Positions 17,808 through 28,485 of a stretch of DNA of 64,000 bases are shown one piece after another (position 1 is the stretch's first letter; each line of letters begins with the position of its first letter). The position numbers were made by a program, and so were the translations under genes. The notes beneath the pieces were generated by a model. The model searched no databases, was not told where the DNA came from, and worked only from the letters and a program-made list of their open reading frames with translations. The stretch comes from Streptococcus pneumoniae (GTDB lineage Bacteria; Bacillota; Bacilli; Lactobacillales; Streptococcaceae), in contig NZ_CRPU01000010.1 in the NCBI RefSeq assembly GCF_001096185.1, forward strand, positions 1 through 64,000. The letters are read 5' to 3'.

Positions 17808-17995
17808 TGAACAAGTATAAAGTGATTTATTACATGAGTGTTCTTGCCCTCATTGTGAATGCTTTCGCTATGATTGGAACATTACTGGGGTGGTTCTATT
17901 TTGTTGACAGTAAGTATTTATTTTGGGTTAACTTAGTCCTCTTGTCCATTTTCAACTGGTTGAAGAAGAAGGAGAAAAATGATGAACAAGTATAA
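17807..17995 (+). CDS. Small two-helix membrane protein, copy 1
   Basis: This is a 62-residue protein starting MNKYKVIYY, with two hydrophobic segments (about 10-28 and 35-50) and a Lys-rich end. The next gene has the same start and length, so the two are tandem paralogs. The ATG overlaps the regulator stop codon, which decides this start. Function is unknown. Confidence 0.72.
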   Translation: MNKYKVIYYMSVLALIVNAFAMIGTLLGWFYFVDSKYLFWVNLVLLSIFNWLKKKEKNDEQV

Positions 17996-18179
17996 AGTGA
18001 TCTATTATGTAGTTGCCATAGCTCTATTAGTCAGCCTGTGTCTACTAATTGGAACAAATCTAGGATGGTTTGATCTCTATTACAGCGACCAATTTATCTG
18101 GGCCTACTTTGCTCTTATCCCAGTCGTTGACTGGATTGAAAAGAAATCCAAAAATCTAGCAAGTGAAAAAGGAGAATGA
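17982..18179 (+). CDS. Small two-helix membrane protein, copy 2
   Basis: This 65-residue paralog of the preceding protein (MNKYKVIYY, IGTNLGW) overlaps its end in another frame. ATG at 17979 is an alternative that adds one Met. Two membrane helices and a charged tail suggest a partner or immunity-type membrane protein. The duplication with divergence (VVDWIEKK against IFNWLKKK) is clear in the protein sequence. Confidence 0.72.
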   Translation: MNKYKVIYYVVAIALLVSLCLLIGTNLGWFDLYYSDQFIWAYFALIPVVDWIEKKSKNLASEKGE

Positions 18180-18181
18180 AT

Positions 18182-18922
18182 ATGAAAAAGAAAAAGAAAC
18201 GTGGATTGTTATTTTTAATGTCTGTTGTCTTGGGAGGTTTCTTGGGCGGTTTTGTAGGGATGTTTAAGGCTGCTACCGAATCCCACGGAATTATGTTAGA
18301 TGTAAAAGTCTTGATACCATGGATATCAGCTATTTGTTTAGTGTTAGGTTTCATTAGCATTCTTTTGACATTCAATTTCTTAAAGAAAAGCAGAAAATTT
18401 CATTCCTTGTACCAAGAGGAAATGGATGATGATCTGAATGAAACCTATTATGTGCAAATGTATCGGAATCTCGAGTTTGGAACCATTGCTTTTAATATTG
18501 CAAGTGTAGCGATTTTATTGGCTCTTTTCATCTCAGGTAGTGAAGCGGTTGTACTAAATGGAAGCCATATAACCTTATCTCTTTCTTTTTTGGCATTAGT
18601 GATGATTTTCAGTGTTCAAAAATATCTTTTCAAGACGATTTCGATTGTTCGTCAGTTTGATTTGGCATTTTTCTCTATTCCAAAGGATATGTTAGATTAT
18701 GTCAATTCTTACGATGAAGGAGAACGACAAGCTAATTTGGAACAGAGTTTTCGGATTTTATTTCAATTAAACCAATATGTTTTGCCAGGTCTCTACATTC
18801 TAATTGATCTCTTTTCCTTACTGACAGGAGAGATTCAGTTACTAGCTTTCTTGCTTGTCGGAGCCATTCATGTTTATATCAATGTGATGCAGTTACCTAT
18901 GGTAAAACGCTATTTCAAATAA
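18182..18922 (+). CDS. DUF3169-family membrane protein
   Basis: This 246-residue protein has six or so membrane helices and a basic N-terminus (MKKKKKRG). ATG at 18182 is favoured because the ribosome site GGAG is too close to the ATG at 18176. It resembles the DUF3169 proteins that accompany small XRE regulators and NatA-like ABC transporters in Firmicutes. The role is unknown; the context suggests resistance to membrane-active peptides. Confidence 0.75.
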   Translation: MKKKKKRGLLFLMSVVLGGFLGGFVGMFKAATESHGIMLDVKVLIPWISAICLVLGFISILLTFNFLKKSRKFHSLYQEEMDDDLNETYYVQMYRNLEFGTIAFNIASVAILLALFISGSEAVVLNGSHITLSLSFLALVMIFSVQKYLFKTISIVRQFDLAFFSIPKDMLDYVNSYDEGERQANLEQSFRILFQLNQYVLPGLYILIDLFSLLTGEIQLLAFLLVGAIHVYINVMQLPMVKRYFK

Positions 18923-18932
18923 AGGAGTTTCT

Positions 18933-19757
18933 ATGATTCGTGTTGAAAATGTAAGCAAAAGTTTTGGGAGCAAAAAAGCTCTTCATCAGATTTCTTTTGA
19001 GATTAAGGAAGGTGAAATCTTTGGTTTTCTTGGTCCTTCTGGCTCAGGTAAAACAACCATGATCAACGTCTTGACAGGTCAGTTGCCTGCGGATCAAGGT
19101 AAAACAGTTTTGTTAGGCAAGAATTCTCAAGATTTAACCTCAAATGATTTGGAACAGATCGGTATAGTTAGTGATGGCAGTGGTTTTTATGAAAAGATGA
19201 GTCTTTATAAAAATCTTCTCATCTATGCTAAGTTATATGGCCTCAAGTCAGATAGAGTAAATCAGGTGCTCCAACAGGTTGGATTGGCAGATGCTAAAGA
19301 TATTATCGCAGAAAAACTATCTACAGGAATGAAACAACGAATGTTCTTGGCTCGTGCTCTTCTGAATGCACCTAAGATTCTCTTTCTAGATGAGCCAACC
19401 AGTGGCTTAGACCCTACAACATCCAAGATGATTCATACCCTACTCCAAGAATTAAAGCAGGCGGGGACAACTATCTTTCTGACCACGCATGATATGAATG
19501 AAGCAACTCTGCTTTGTGATCGCTTATCTCTTTTAAATAAGGGTAATTTAATAGAGTATGGAAGTCCGCAAGATATTATCCAGAAGTACCATGTGGATAA
19601 GAAAGTACGTGTGGTTTATAACGATGGACGAGAACAGATAGTTCCATTTGAAGAGTTACCACATTTAGACACGACAGATTTGATGGTGGTTCACTCTTGT
19701 GAGCCGACTTTAGAAGAGATCTTTATCAGATTGACAGGAGAAAAGTTAGATGTTTAG
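18933..19757 (+). CDS. ABC transporter ATP-binding protein
   Basis: This 274-residue ATPase has Walker A (GPSGSGKTT), the signature LSTGMKQR, Walker B (ILFLDEPTSGLD) and the switch His in TTHD. The C-terminal extension resembles NatA/CcmA-type export ATPases. It overlaps the permease gene by 8 bases, so the two form one transporter. Confidence 0.92.
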   Translation: MIRVENVSKSFGSKKALHQISFEIKEGEIFGFLGPSGSGKTTMINVLTGQLPADQGKTVLLGKNSQDLTSNDLEQIGIVSDGSGFYEKMSLYKNLLIYAKLYGLKSDRVNQVLQQVGLADAKDIIAEKLSTGMKQRMFLARALLNAPKILFLDEPTSGLDPTTSKMIHTLLQELKQAGTTIFLTTHDMNEATLLCDRLSLLNKGNLIEYGSPQDIIQKYHVDKKVRVVYNDGREQIVPFEELPHLDTTDLMVVHSCEPTLEEIFIRLTGEKLDV

Positions 19758-20448
19758 AAAATTAAATGCCCTACTATGGTTAAGATTACAAGTTCTTATT
19801 AGTAATTCAACTTTGTTAGCGACTTTATTGATGCCTTTTGGTATTGCTGTTTTATATAATGAATTTTTAAATAAGAATGGACAATTGAGCCTATTTTTAC
19901 TATCTGCTAGCTTGACGATGGTCTTGAGCATGGGAAGTGGTTATATGGTATCGATTATGATGGCAGAAGATAAGGAAAAGCGCAATCTTAAATCACTCAT
20001 CCTAAGTGGTGTGACAGCAACAGAATATACTTTTAGTATGCTCGTTCTCCCTATTTTGATAATGTTGGTTGCTATGATTGTACTTCCCATCTATCTTAAA
20101 GTAGATGTATCTGGTTATTTATTTGCCTACGTTATCTATTTGCTCCTAGCAACTATTAGTATTATTTTTCTCAACCTTCTAATCGGTGCGGTGTCAGATA
20201 CTCAATCTAAAGCGCAAGTTTATAGTATCTTCCCTATGCTAATCGTATCTTTTTTACCCATAATTGCTCTTCAAAATGATACGGCTCAGAAAGTGTTGGA
20301 TTACTCGTTCGTTGGTCCTATTGTAAATCTTTTAAATAAAAAAGGTGGGGAAATATCTTTTTCTAATATTGGTATGTTACTTGCATGGGTACTTGTGTTA
20401 GGGATAGCAAACCTCTTTGTATTGAAAAACAGCTATAAAGCAAGATAG
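19750..20448 (+). CDS. ABC transporter permease, ABC-2 type
   Basis: This 232-residue protein has about six membrane helices and an ABC-2 layout (VSIMMAEDKEKRNLKSLILSG between helices 2 and 3). It is the partner of the ATPase just upstream. The pair probably exports a peptide or lipid, or protects against one. The substrate is not known. Confidence 0.85.
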   Translation: MFRKLNALLWLRLQVLISNSTLLATLLMPFGIAVLYNEFLNKNGQLSLFLLSASLTMVLSMGSGYMVSIMMAEDKEKRNLKSLILSGVTATEYTFSMLVLPILIMLVAMIVLPIYLKVDVSGYLFAYVIYLLLATISIIFLNLLIGAVSDTQSKAQVYSIFPMLIVSFLPIIALQNDTAQKVLDYSFVGPIVNLLNKKGGEISFSNIGMLLAWVLVLGIANLFVLKNSYKAR

Positions 20449-20457
20449 GAGAATTTT

Positions 20458-21099
20458 ATGAAACTACTTAAAAACCTCGGCTGGTTTCTTCTAGCCATTC
20501 TATCCTTTTTATTCATCTATGGCTTCATTCAGGGGCTCGCGACTACTTCGCTTGCCTTAGGCGCTTCACCCTATGCTGTGACCTTGCTCTATGTGGCCTT
20601 GGCTGGAGTTTATGTGTACGGCATTTACAAATGGTACCAGAAAGGTTCTGTTCGTATTGAGAAGAGTGGCTTTAACCGATTTATTTGGCTTCCTGCCTTG
20701 GTTTGGTTCTTATCTCTGGTTGTCCAGTTTTTCTTGCCAAATGACCCTTCAGTAAATCAGCAAATAGCGATAGACTTGACCTTGTCTCAACCACTTTTCT
20801 CATTCTTTGCGGTCGTTATTTTTGCTCCTTTGACGGAAGAACTTATCTTTAGAGGGATGTTAGCACGCTACCTCTTTCCTAAGCAGGACAATAGTAAACA
20901 AACTCTGATTTTTCTTCTGGTATCTAGTGTTCTGTTTGCCTTGATTCATTTCCCAGGTGATGTGCAACAATTTTTTGTCTATTTTAGCCTTGGTTTTAGT
21001 TTGGGCTTGGCTTATATTAGCAGAAAAGGTCTGGTCTACAGTATTTCTCTCCACGCTTTGAATAATTTAGTCGGCTTTTTAATGATTCTCATGCTATAA
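20458..21099 (+). CDS. CPBP-family intramembrane metalloprotease
   Basis: This 213-residue membrane protein carries the CPBP (CAAX protease and bacteriocin-processing) motifs EELIFRG near residue 125 and a second motif His in ALIHFPGD. Family members cleave proteins within the membrane or give self-immunity to bacteriocins. It follows the ABC permease by 9 bases, which supports a membrane-defence theme for the operon. Confidence 0.88.
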   Translation: MKLLKNLGWFLLAILSFLFIYGFIQGLATTSLALGASPYAVTLLYVALAGVYVYGIYKWYQKGSVRIEKSGFNRFIWLPALVWFLSLVVQFFLPNDPSVNQQIAIDLTLSQPLFSFFAVVIFAPLTEELIFRGMLARYLFPKQDNSKQTLIFLLVSSVLFALIHFPGDVQQFFVYFSLGFSLGLAYISRKGLVYSISLHALNNLVGFLMILML

Positions 21100-21116
21100 T
21101 AGAGTCAGGAGGTCAC

Positions 21117-21347
21117 ATGAAACGAGTAATTTTATTAGCAGTGATTCAAGCAGTTGTTCTATTTTTCATCATTGGAGCGCTAGCTTATGCCTTCAAGGGC
21201 GATTTCTTCTACAACTATCTAGCAGTGGTCTTTGCTCCTATTGCAGGTGTCTTGCGTTTTGGGACGGCTTACATAACGGAAATCGTCTTGCCTCGAAAGG
21301 CAGCTGAAATCGCTGAAAAGCGTAAAGCAGGCAACAATTCAAAATAA
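21117..21347 (+). CDS. Small membrane protein
   Basis: This 76-residue protein has two hydrophobic segments (about 4-25 and 33-57) and a basic C-terminus (AEKRKAGNNSK). It is the last gene of the operon and ends at a terminator. I do not recognise a family. Confidence 0.75.
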   Translation: MKRVILLAVIQAVVLFFIIGALAYAFKGDFFYNYLAVVFAPIAGVLRFGTAYITEIVLPRKAAEIAEKRKAGNNSK

Positions 21348-21350
21348 AAG

Positions 21351-21378
21351 AGTCCGGTGAAGTTCATCGGATTTTTTA
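21351..21378 (+). terminator. Terminator of the XRE/ABC/CPBP operon
   Basis: TCCGGTGA pairs with TCATCGGA with one mismatch-like step, followed by TTTTTT. Confidence 0.75.
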
Positions 21379-21500
21379 TTGGTGCTAATTTTTAGGGACT
21401 TTACCTGATTTTTAAAGACTGACAAACTTTTCTGCTGATTTTCATGAAGAGCCTGCGCTTTTATGGTAAAATAGTAACAGAATAAAAGAGGAGAGAAAAC

Positions 21501-23264
21501 ATGAAACGTAGTATGTATGCTGGTCGTGTTCGTGAGGAACACATCGGACAAGAAATGACCTTGAAAGGATGGGTTGGCCGTCGTCGTGACCTTGGTGGTT
21601 TGATCTTTATCGATCTTCGTGACCGTGAAGGAATCATGCAGTTGGTTATCAATCCTGAAAAAGTATCTGCAGAGGTCATGGCAACAGCTGAAAGCCTTCG
21701 TAGCGAATTTGTTATCGAGGTGACAGGTCAGGTCGCTGCGCGTGAGCAAGCAAATGATAAGTTACCAACTGGTGCAGTTGAGTTAAACGTGACAGCTCTG
21801 ACAGTGCTTAATACAGCTAAAACAACACCATTTGAGATTAAGGATGGGATTGAGGCCAATGACGATACGCGTTTGCGTTACCGTTACCTTGACCTTCGCC
21901 GTCCAGAAATGTTGGAAAATCTTAAACTTCGTGCTAAGGTGACCCACTCTATCCGCAACTACTTGGATGAGTTGGAGTTTATCGACGTGGAGACACCATT
22001 CCTTTCTAAGTCAACGCCAGAAGGGGCGCGTGACTACTTGGTGCCATCTCGTGTTAATAGAGGGCATTTCTATGCTCTTCCTCAAAGTCCACAAATCACG
22101 AAACAACTCTTGATGAATGCTGGTTTTGACCGTTACTACCAAATTGTCAAATGTTTCCGTGATGAGGACTTGCGTGGAGACCGCCAACCTGAGTTTACCC
22201 AGGTCGACTTGGAAACGTCTTTCCTTACTGAGCAAGAAATCCAAGATATCACAGAAGGCTTGATTGCGCGCGTGATGAAAGAAACTAAAGGCATCGAAGT
22301 GACGCTGCCATTCCCTCGTATGAAATACGATGACGCTATGGCTCTTTATGGTTCTGACAAACCTGATACGCGTTTTGACATGTTGCTTCAGGACTTGACA
22401 GAAGTGGTCAAAGGTGTAGACTTCAAAGTCTTTTCAGAAGCACCTGCTGTAAAAGCAATTGTAGTCAAAGGAGCTGCTGACAACTATTCACGTAAAGACA
22501 TCGATAAGATGACTGAAGTAGCCAAGCAGTACGGTGCCAAAGGTCTTGCTTGGGTCAAGGTGGTTGATGGAGAATTAAACGGACCAGTTGCTAAGTTCTT
22601 GACTGGCATCCAAGCAGAATTGACAGTAGCACTTGCTCTTGAAGATAAGGACTTGGTTCTCTTTGTGGCAGATACGCTTGAAGTGGCCAATGCAACACTG
22701 GGTGCTCTTCGTGGACGTATTGCCAAAGAGCTTGGCTTGATTGATAACGATAAATTCAACTTCCTTTGGGTGGTTGATTGGCCAATGTTTGAATGGTCTG
22801 AAGAAGAAGGTCGCTACATGAGCGCCCACCATCCGTTCACCCTTCCACAGGAAGAGACTGCTCACGAATTAGAAGGTGATTTGGCTAAGGTTCGTGCCAT
22901 TGCTTACGATATTGTCTTGAACGGTTATGAGCTTGGTGGTGGTAGTCTTCGTATCAACCAAAAAGACCTTCAAGAACGCATGTTCAAGGCTCTTGGTTTC
23001 TCAGCCGAAGAAGCAAATGACCAGTTTGGCTTCCTTCTTGAAGCCATGGACTATGGTTTCCCACCACACGGTGGCTTGGCTATCGGGCTTGACCGCTTTG
23101 TAATGCTCTTAGCAGGAGAAGAAAATATCCGTGAAGTCATTGCCTTTCCTAAGAACAACAAGGCAAGTGACCCAATGACACAAGCTCCTTCAACAGTCGC
23201 TCTCAAACAACTAGAGGAACTCAGCTTACAAGTAGAAGAAGATGAAACAAGCAAAACGAATTAA
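21501..23264 (+). CDS. aspS: Aspartyl-tRNA synthetase
   Basis: This class IIb synthetase (587 residues) charges tRNA-Asp, or tRNA-Asp and tRNA-Asn in non-discriminating forms. The OB-fold anticodon domain is at about 15-100, motif 2 is [18 protein letters not shown], a bacterial GAD insert lies in the middle, and motif 3 is [13 protein letters not shown]. The -10 TAAAAT with upstream TG precedes GAGGAG. Its last 23 bases overlap the next gene. Confidence 0.97.
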   Translation: MKRSMYAGRVREEHIGQEMTLKGWVGRRRDLGGLIFIDLRDREGIMQLVINPEKVSAEVMATAESLRSEFVIEVTGQVAAREQANDKLPTGAVELNVTALTVLNTAKTTPFEIKDGIEANDDTRLRYRYLDLRRPEMLENLKLRAKVTHSIRNYLDELEFIDVETPFLSKSTPEGARDYLVPSRVNRGHFYALPQSPQITKQLLMNAGFDRYYQIVKCFRDEDLRGDRQPEFTQVDLETSFLTEQEIQDITEGLIARVMKETKGIEVTLPFPRMKYDDAMALYGSDKPDTRFDMLLQDLTEVVKGVDFKVFSEAPAVKAIVVKGAADNYSRKDIDKMTEVAKQYGAKGLAWVKVVDGELNGPVAKFLTGIQAELTVALALEDKDLVLFVADTLEVANATLGALRGRIAKELGLIDNDKFNFLWVVDWPMFEWSEEEGRYMSAHHPFTLPQEETAHELEGDLAKVRAIAYDIVLNGYELGGGSLRINQKDLQERMFKALGFSAEEANDQFGFLLEAMDYGFPPHGGLAIGLDRFVMLLAGEENIREVIAFPKNNKASDPMTQAPSTVALKQLEELSLQVEEDETSKTN

Positions 23265-24183
23265 GCGGTGGCGCTATTATCTGCGCCGCTTTGCTTATCA
23301 GATAAAAATTTTACGTGTCTTACAAAGCATCTCTCGAGAGAAGTATGATGAGAAGATTTCGGCCTCTCTGGTCTATGGATTTTTATCAGCAGTGGCGGTC
23401 AATTTCTTTTTCCAACCAGGGCATGTGTATTCGAGTGGTGCGACAGGTTTGGCACAGATTATCTCTGCCTTGAGTAATCACTGGTTTGGTTTTCATATTC
23501 CGATTTCGCTAACTTTCTACGCCATTAACTTCCCTTTGATGGTCTTAGCTTGGTATCAGATTGGCCATAAGTTCACCGTCTTTACCTTTATCACGGTATC
23601 TATGAGTTCCTTCTTTATCCAGTTTGTCCCTGTGGCGACCTTGACGGAGGATCCCATTATCAATGCCCTTTTTGGGGGCGTTGTCATGGGCTTGGGGATT
23701 GGTTTTGCTCTTCGAAACAATATCTCCAGTGGTGGGACGGATATTGTCAGTTTGACTATTCGCAAGAAAACGGGTAAGAATGTCGGTAGTATTTCTTTCT
23801 TGGTCAATGGGACTATCATGCTGATAGCAGGTTTGACCTTTGGTTGGAAATACGCTCTCTACTCTATGATTACCATCTTTGTCTCTAGCCGTGTGACAGA
23901 TGCGGTCTTTACCAAGCAAAAACGGATGCAGGCTATGATTGTGACCAATCATCCAGATAAAGTAATTGAGAAAATCCATAAAAAATTGCACCGCGGAGCA
24001 ACCATGATCCACGATGCAGAAGGAACCTATAATCACGAGAGAAAGGCAGTTTTAATCACTGTCATTACACGTGCAGAGTTTAATGAATTTAAACAGATTA
24101 TGAAACAGGTGGATCCGGGCGCCTTTGTCTCTGTATCTGAGAATGTTCATATTCTAGGAAGATTTGTTGAGATAGATAACTAG
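23242..24183 (+). CDS. YitT-family membrane protein (DUF2179 C-terminus)
   Basis: This 313-residue protein has a basic N-terminus, five to six membrane helices (about 38-215) and a C-terminal cytoplasmic DUF2179 domain ([32 protein letters not shown]). The function of the family is unresolved. The ATG lies inside aspS with the ribosome site AGAAGA, so translation is coupled. Confidence 0.88.
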   Translation: MKQAKRIKRWRYYLRRFAYQIKILRVLQSISREKYDEKISASLVYGFLSAVAVNFFFQPGHVYSSGATGLAQIISALSNHWFGFHIPISLTFYAINFPLMVLAWYQIGHKFTVFTFITVSMSSFFIQFVPVATLTEDPIINALFGGVVMGLGIGFALRNNISSGGTDIVSLTIRKKTGKNVGSISFLVNGTIMLIAGLTFGWKYALYSMITIFVSSRVTDAVFTKQKRMQAMIVTNHPDKVIEKIHKKLHRGATMIHDAEGTYNHERKAVLITVITRAEFNEFKQIMKQVDPGAFVSVSENVHILGRFVEIDN

Positions 24184-24215
24184 TGACTAGTACTTAAAAT
24201 GAGTCTTCCCACAAT

Positions 24216-24262
24216 AAAACGCAGACTATCAAGTTTTCAACACCTGATAGTCTGCGTTTTTT
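24216..24262. terminator. Bidirectional terminator between yitT-like gene and malR
   Basis: AAAACGCAGACTATCA (24216-24231) pairs with its complement at 24247-24262, giving T-runs on both strands. It serves the two convergent genes. Confidence 0.9.
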
Positions 24263-24289
24263 GCTTTTAACGACTTTTTGCCTAGTCTC

Positions 24290-25276
24290 TTATTTTTCAA
24301 TAATTTTGTGGGCAATCAACTGGCGGTAGCAGATTTGTCTATTTTCTTTAGAATCATTGATGATGCAGAGAATAGTTTCTAAAGAAGTGCGTCCGAGGGC
24401 TAGGCTATTGATATCTATATAGGCTGCCAAATTAAGCTTGGGATTAACCGAGTCAAAGCTGAGAACAGGGACATCCAGTTGGTGTTTGGCAATATAGTCA
24501 CAGACCCCTTCAGCTAGGAGGCTATCGGTTGTGATGATAGCATCAATTTGTGGATCGTGCTTGAATAATCGCTTGCTAAATTTATAGCCCTTTTCTTCCA
24601 GAAACTCGTCTGCAAAGTAGATGCGATTGTTGTCAGTGGTAAGTTTGTAATGTTTAAGCGCCTGTTCATAGCCGGTTAAACGGTCTTTGGTCACGAAGAG
24701 CTTTTTACTTCCTCCGATAAAGGCAATGCGTTTGCAGCCTTTTTTGATGAAATATTCGGTTGCATCAAAACCAGCTTGAACATTGTCGTTGTCGACAAGT
24801 GGGATGAAAGGAGATAGAGATTTACCTAAGATAAGGAAGGGGAACTGTTCTTCTGCTACGAGTTTTACGAGAGGGTCTTCTTCTTGGGCATAGAGAAAGA
24901 TTAGCCCATCTACACGCTTGCCGTAGACCATTTGTGAAATAGCGTTGAGACGCTCCTTCTCATCTTTTCCTGTTGCTATCTGAATGGCATAGTGATTTTC
25001 AGATGCGACTTGAGAGATGCCACGTAGAACCGATGGAAAGAAAGGATTCTGGTAGAAGGCATCTGAGTCATCAGGAAGAACCAAACCAATCACCTGAGTA
25101 TAGCTACTTACCAAGCTGCGAGCGTTGAGGTTGGGGTGATAATTGAGCTCCTTCATAGCCTTGCGAACGCGTTTTTTTGTTTCATCGCTAATGGTTGATT
25201 TATTTTGAATAACACGGGTTACGGTTGAAGGTGAAACACCAGCAGCCTTGGCCACGTCTTTAATCGTAACGGGCAT
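24290..25276 (-). CDS. malR: Maltose/maltodextrin repressor MalR
   Basis: This is a LacI-family repressor of 328 residues. The helix-turn-helix (TIKDVAKAAGVSPSTVTRVIQ) and hinge helix (NARSLVSSYT) are followed by a periplasmic-binding-type sugar domain. In pneumococcus MalR represses malXCD and malMP. Two matching palindromes are present at those promoters in this window. It follows malA by 9 bases in the same transcript, which starts near 26120. Confidence 0.95.
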   Translation of the reverse strand: MPVTIKDVAKAAGVSPSTVTRVIQNKSTISDETKKRVRKAMKELNYHPNLNARSLVSSYTQVIGLVLPDDSDAFYQNPFFPSVLRGISQVASENHYAIQIATGKDEKERLNAISQMVYGKRVDGLIFLYAQEEDPLVKLVAEEQFPFLILGKSLSPFIPLVDNDNVQAGFDATEYFIKKGCKRIAFIGGSKKLFVTKDRLTGYEQALKHYKLTTDNNRIYFADEFLEEKGYKFSKRLFKHDPQIDAIITTDSLLAEGVCDYIAKHQLDVPVLSFDSVNPKLNLAAYIDINSLALGRTSLETILCIINDSKENRQICYRQLIAHKIIEK

Positions 25277-25285
25277 AAAAATCTC

Positions 25286-26086
25286 CTATTTATGGTAATC
25301 TGGATCACGAAAATGCGTTTTATAAAAGATAGTAACCAGATAAAGGACAAAAAGAATGTTTTGTACAGTAATGAGAGTTGTCATATTTTGGCCAAATAGT
25401 CCCAAAATAAGCGTAATCAGAGTTGGTAATCCTAAACAGTTCAAGATAAAATGGTAGCACTCTTTAAAGGACCTAAATGAAAAGAGGCGTGATTTCTTAG
25501 TGATATAAAGGAGAAGACTAGCCCCTAGAGAGACGATAAAGAAATTCAAACCAAAGAGGAAGCTGGCACCGAGAACTAGGAAGAGACTGATATAGACACG
25601 ATTTTGTTGGTACCAGTCTTTAGAAATCGCTTGGGTTAAGCTGTCCTTGCTTTTGAAACTCTCAGTCTGAATAGCTCGGTAATAGATGCGTGTCAACTCT
25701 TTACTTTCCTTGCTGATGACTAGCTCATTTGTATCGAAATGCAGTTGCAAGTCCTTCGGGAACTCCTTACTTGGGCTTGGACCAATCACAACAGAAGGCG
25801 CTTGACTAGCTGTACCTGTATAAGTTAGCTTACCATCGACAATTCTAGCATGCTCAGAAAGATCTTGGACAACCTCATCTGTCAATGGTTCATAGACATT
25901 ATCGATAAAGGTTTCTAGCGGATAAGTCTCCTGGGAGCTGTTTTGGATGGCAATGGGTACCATCGACAAGCTGATAAGGAAGATACTGGTAAAGAGAAGC
26001 TGAAACCAGTTGAGCCCGAAACGTTTGGACAGGGGCTTACGAAATCCCCAAATACTTGAAAAATAGGAAAATGGATATGGAAGCAT
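25286..26086 (-). CDS. malA: Maltodextrin-locus membrane protein MalA (DUF1189)
   Basis: This 266-residue protein has four to five membrane helices and an extracellular domain of about 120 residues between helices 1 and 2, the DUF1189 layout. The locus order malA-malR beside malXCD identifies it as MalA. The biochemical role is not established. The ribosome site before the ATG is weak. Confidence 0.85.
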   Translation of the reverse strand: MLPYPFSYFSSIWGFRKPLSKRFGLNWFQLLFTSIFLISLSMVPIAIQNSSQETYPLETFIDNVYEPLTDEVVQDLSEHARIVDGKLTYTGTASQAPSVVIGPSPSKEFPKDLQLHFDTNELVISKESKELTRIYYRAIQTESFKSKDSLTQAISKDWYQQNRVYISLFLVLGASFLFGLNFFIVSLGASLLLYITKKSRLFSFRSFKECYHFILNCLGLPTLITLILGLFGQNMTTLITVQNILFVLYLVTIFYKTHFRDPDYHK

Positions 26087-26123
26087 AGGTATCTTTCTAA
26101 AAGGTGTTTTCTATATGAGTATT

Positions 26124-26152
26124 ATTATATAGAGAAATGTGCTTTATTTCAA
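26124..26152 (-). promoter_or_regulatory. malAR promoter
   Basis: Read on the minus strand, TTGAAA (26147-26152) and TATAAT (26124-26129) are 17 bases apart. This gives malA-malR a start about 35 bases upstream of the malA ATG, separate from malXCD. Confidence 0.7.
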
Positions 26153-26206
26153 GTCTAGGAGACAAATTGCTTGTTGTAAGGACATTACTTACAGTAACAA
26201 TCGCTA

Positions 26207-26321
26207 ATACTCAATGAAAATCAAAGTTCAAACTAGGAAGCTAGCCGCAGGTTGCTCAAAATACTGTTTTGAGGTTGCAGATGGAAGCTGATGTGGTTTG
26301 AAGAGATTTTCGAAGAGTATA
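26207..26321 (-). repeat. BOX element (boxC-boxB-shortened boxA)
   Basis: Read left to right, it begins with the boxC end (ATACTCAATGAAAATCAAAG) and GCTAGCCGCAG. Then comes a boxB hairpin (CAAAATACTGTTTTG), and it ends with GTGGTTTGAAGAGATTTTCG. The middle of boxA is shortened. It lies in the 262-base gap between malA and malD, so it can form a hairpin at the end of the malXCD transcript. Confidence 0.88.
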
Positions 26322-26348
26322 AAATGAAAAAGGGTGGCGGGGGATATA

Positions 26349-27191
26349 TTATCCCTTGTCGCCACCACTTGTAAGTCCTGAAACAAAGTTCTTTTGTAGG
26401 AAGAAGAAGAGAATACTGATTGGAAGGGCGATGAGGATAGCACCTGCTGAGAAGTAGGCAATCTTCATGTTTTTCGCATTGTTAACGAAGGTTTGGAGAC
26501 CTACGGCAACAGTAAAGTATTCTTTCTCACGAAGCAAGAAACTAGAGAGGATGTAGTCCCCGAAAGGTCCCATGAAGGCCCAGAGAGCTTGTACGGCAAC
26601 CATTGGGCGAACAAGTGGAAGAACAATTTGCCAGAAGCGGCGGAAGTGTCCTGCACCGTCTAGTTTTGCAGATTCGTCTAAAGACATTGGTACTGTATCG
26701 AAGTAGCCTTTCATGAGCCAAGCATTCATCGGGATACCACCACCAACGTAGAGGAAGATGAGGAACCAGCTGTGGTTAAGGGCGTTCAACATAAGCGCCA
26801 TAACGAAGAAGGCTGTCAAAGCGGCCATGGTTGGCACCATTTGAATAATCAAGAAGAAGATCAAACTTTGTTTACGAGCCAAGAAGTTGTAACGGCTATA
26901 GGCATAACCAGCAAGTACGATGATACTTGTTTGAACAGCCATGGTAATTAAGGCGATAATCAAAGTGTTGAGGTACCAAGTACCGTACAAGGTTTCCGTG
27001 AAGAGTCCTTGGAAGTTAGCAAAACTAAAGTCGACGTTATTGTCTAGTTTAAAGGCTACTACGTTACCAGTCTTGAAGGCTGACATGATGGTAATCAACA
27101 ATGGATAGATAATCACGATTGAGAGACCAATCAAGTAGAGGTAAGTGAGGGTTTGAGTCAGTCTACGTTTGAGTTTAATTGAGTTATTCAT
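26349..27191 (-). CDS. malD: Maltodextrin ABC transporter permease MalD
   Basis: This 280-residue MalG-type permease has six membrane helices. The EAA loop that docks on the ATPase is [27 protein letters not shown] at 27189-27191 is chosen because GGAGG lies upstream and the longer frame runs into malC. It acts with MalC and MalX. No ATPase gene is in this operon; in pneumococcus the shared ATPase MsmK energises the transporter. Confidence 0.96.
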   Translation of the reverse strand: MNNSIKLKRRLTQTLTYLYLIGLSIVIIYPLLITIMSAFKTGNVVAFKLDNNVDFSFANFQGLFTETLYGTWYLNTLIIALITMAVQTSIIVLAGYAYSRYNFLARKQSLIFFLIIQMVPTMAALTAFFVMALMLNALNHSWFLIFLYVGGGIPMNAWLMKGYFDTVPMSLDESAKLDGAGHFRRFWQIVLPLVRPMVAVQALWAFMGPFGDYILSSFLLREKEYFTVAVGLQTFVNNAKNMKIAYFSAGAILIALPISILFFFLQKNFVSGLTSGGDKG

Positions 27192-27192
27192 C

Positions 27193-28485
27193 TTAGACGT
27201 CCTCCATATCAAATGCGTGTAGTTTCTTGAATGCAATCATAGAGATTGAGATGACAATGATAGAGATAATCAAGGTAACAGCTGCCGCCATTGAGTATTG
27301 AGGAGATGTACCTGTTGTCAAACGGTAAATCCATGAGATCAAGATATCGGTTGAACCAGCTCCACCACCGACACTACCAGGTCCTCCAGCATTGAAGAGG
27401 TACATGATAGAGAAGTTGTTAAAGTTGAAGGTGTATTGGCTAATCAAAGTAGGTGCCGCAACGGCCAAGATCATTGGGAAAGTGATGTTGCGGAATTTTT
27501 GCCAAGCATTGGCACCGTCAATATAAGCTGCTTCGTAAAGGTCGTTAGGAATAGATTGCAAGATACCCAAGGTTAAAACGTAGATGTATGGGAATCCAAG
27601 CCAACCTTGCATCATAATCAAGGCAATCTTAGTCCAAGTTGGGTCTGTTTTCCAAGGAATAAGAGCCCCATCAAGGAAAGGAAGGAATTTAGCCAAGATT
27701 GGCAATACTTGAGTGTTGATAGCTCCGACACTATCGTTAAACATGTTTGAGAATGTCAAGATAGTGATGAAGGCTGGGACAGCCCAAGGAAGAAGGAAAA
27801 TAACACCGAAGATACGTTTTCCTTTGATAAATGGTTGGTTAGCAATGATAGCTGTGAAGATACCGATGACGATCTGTAAAGTTGAGGCAGCCAAAGCCCA
27901 GATGATAGTCCAAGAAAGAACGGCACCGAAGGCAGAACGGAAGGTACTCAAACTCCAGATATTACTAAAGTTTGTTAAACCAACCCAGTCCAACAATTTG
28001 TTTGGTGGTAAGTGTTGGAAGTCATAGTTAGTAAAGGCGATCATCAAGGTTACGATAACTGGGAAGATAATCGCGAAGGTCATGGCAACATAAGATGGAA
28101 TAATCAAGAGGTAAGGGAAGCCATTTTCATAAATCCCTTTGATCATGTCTTTGAGGGTACGTGGAACTGGAATTCCATTGTTAATGCGTTTTGCAATTGT
28201 ATGTGCATCTTTGATATTTGAGAAATAAAAGAGTACATAAACGACTACAAAGATTAAATGGAAGGCACCACGAATCAGCATAAAGAGGGAATTATCACGA
28301 CCTGGTTTGTCACCAAGAGTGATGAGATTGCTCAATTCAGGGGCTGCAAGTGCTAGGAAGTAAAGGACAAATACGATGGTTACACCAAGGAAGATAAAAC
28401 CTTTGGCTTTTTGTTTATTGTAAATCTGTCCTAACCCAGGAATGATAGACAGCAGGGCTGCTTTACTAGGTTGTTGCTTTTCCAT
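27193..28485 (-). CDS. malC: Maltodextrin ABC transporter permease MalC
   Basis: This 430-residue MalF-type permease has an extended N-terminal part with extra helices and the EAA loop [21 protein letters not shown] near the C-terminal third. The start [12 protein letters not shown] follows AAAGGAG, so the upstream Met in the same frame is not used. Its stop and the malD start are one base apart. The product forms the membrane channel with MalD. Confidence 0.96.
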   Translation of the reverse strand: MEKQQPSKAALLSIIPGLGQIYNKQKAKGFIFLGVTIVFVLYFLALAAPELSNLITLGDKPGRDNSLFMLIRGAFHLIFVVVYVLFYFSNIKDAHTIAKRINNGIPVPRTLKDMIKGIYENGFPYLLIIPSYVAMTFAIIFPVIVTLMIAFTNYDFQHLPPNKLLDWVGLTNFSNIWSLSTFRSAFGAVLSWTIIWALAASTLQIVIGIFTAIIANQPFIKGKRIFGVIFLLPWAVPAFITILTFSNMFNDSVGAINTQVLPILAKFLPFLDGALIPWKTDPTWTKIALIMMQGWLGFPYIYVLTLGILQSIPNDLYEAAYIDGANAWQKFRNITFPMILAVAAPTLISQYTFNFNNFSIMYLFNAGGPGSVGGGAGSTDILISWIYRLTTGTSPQYSMAAAVTLIISIIVISISMIAFKKLHAFDMEDV

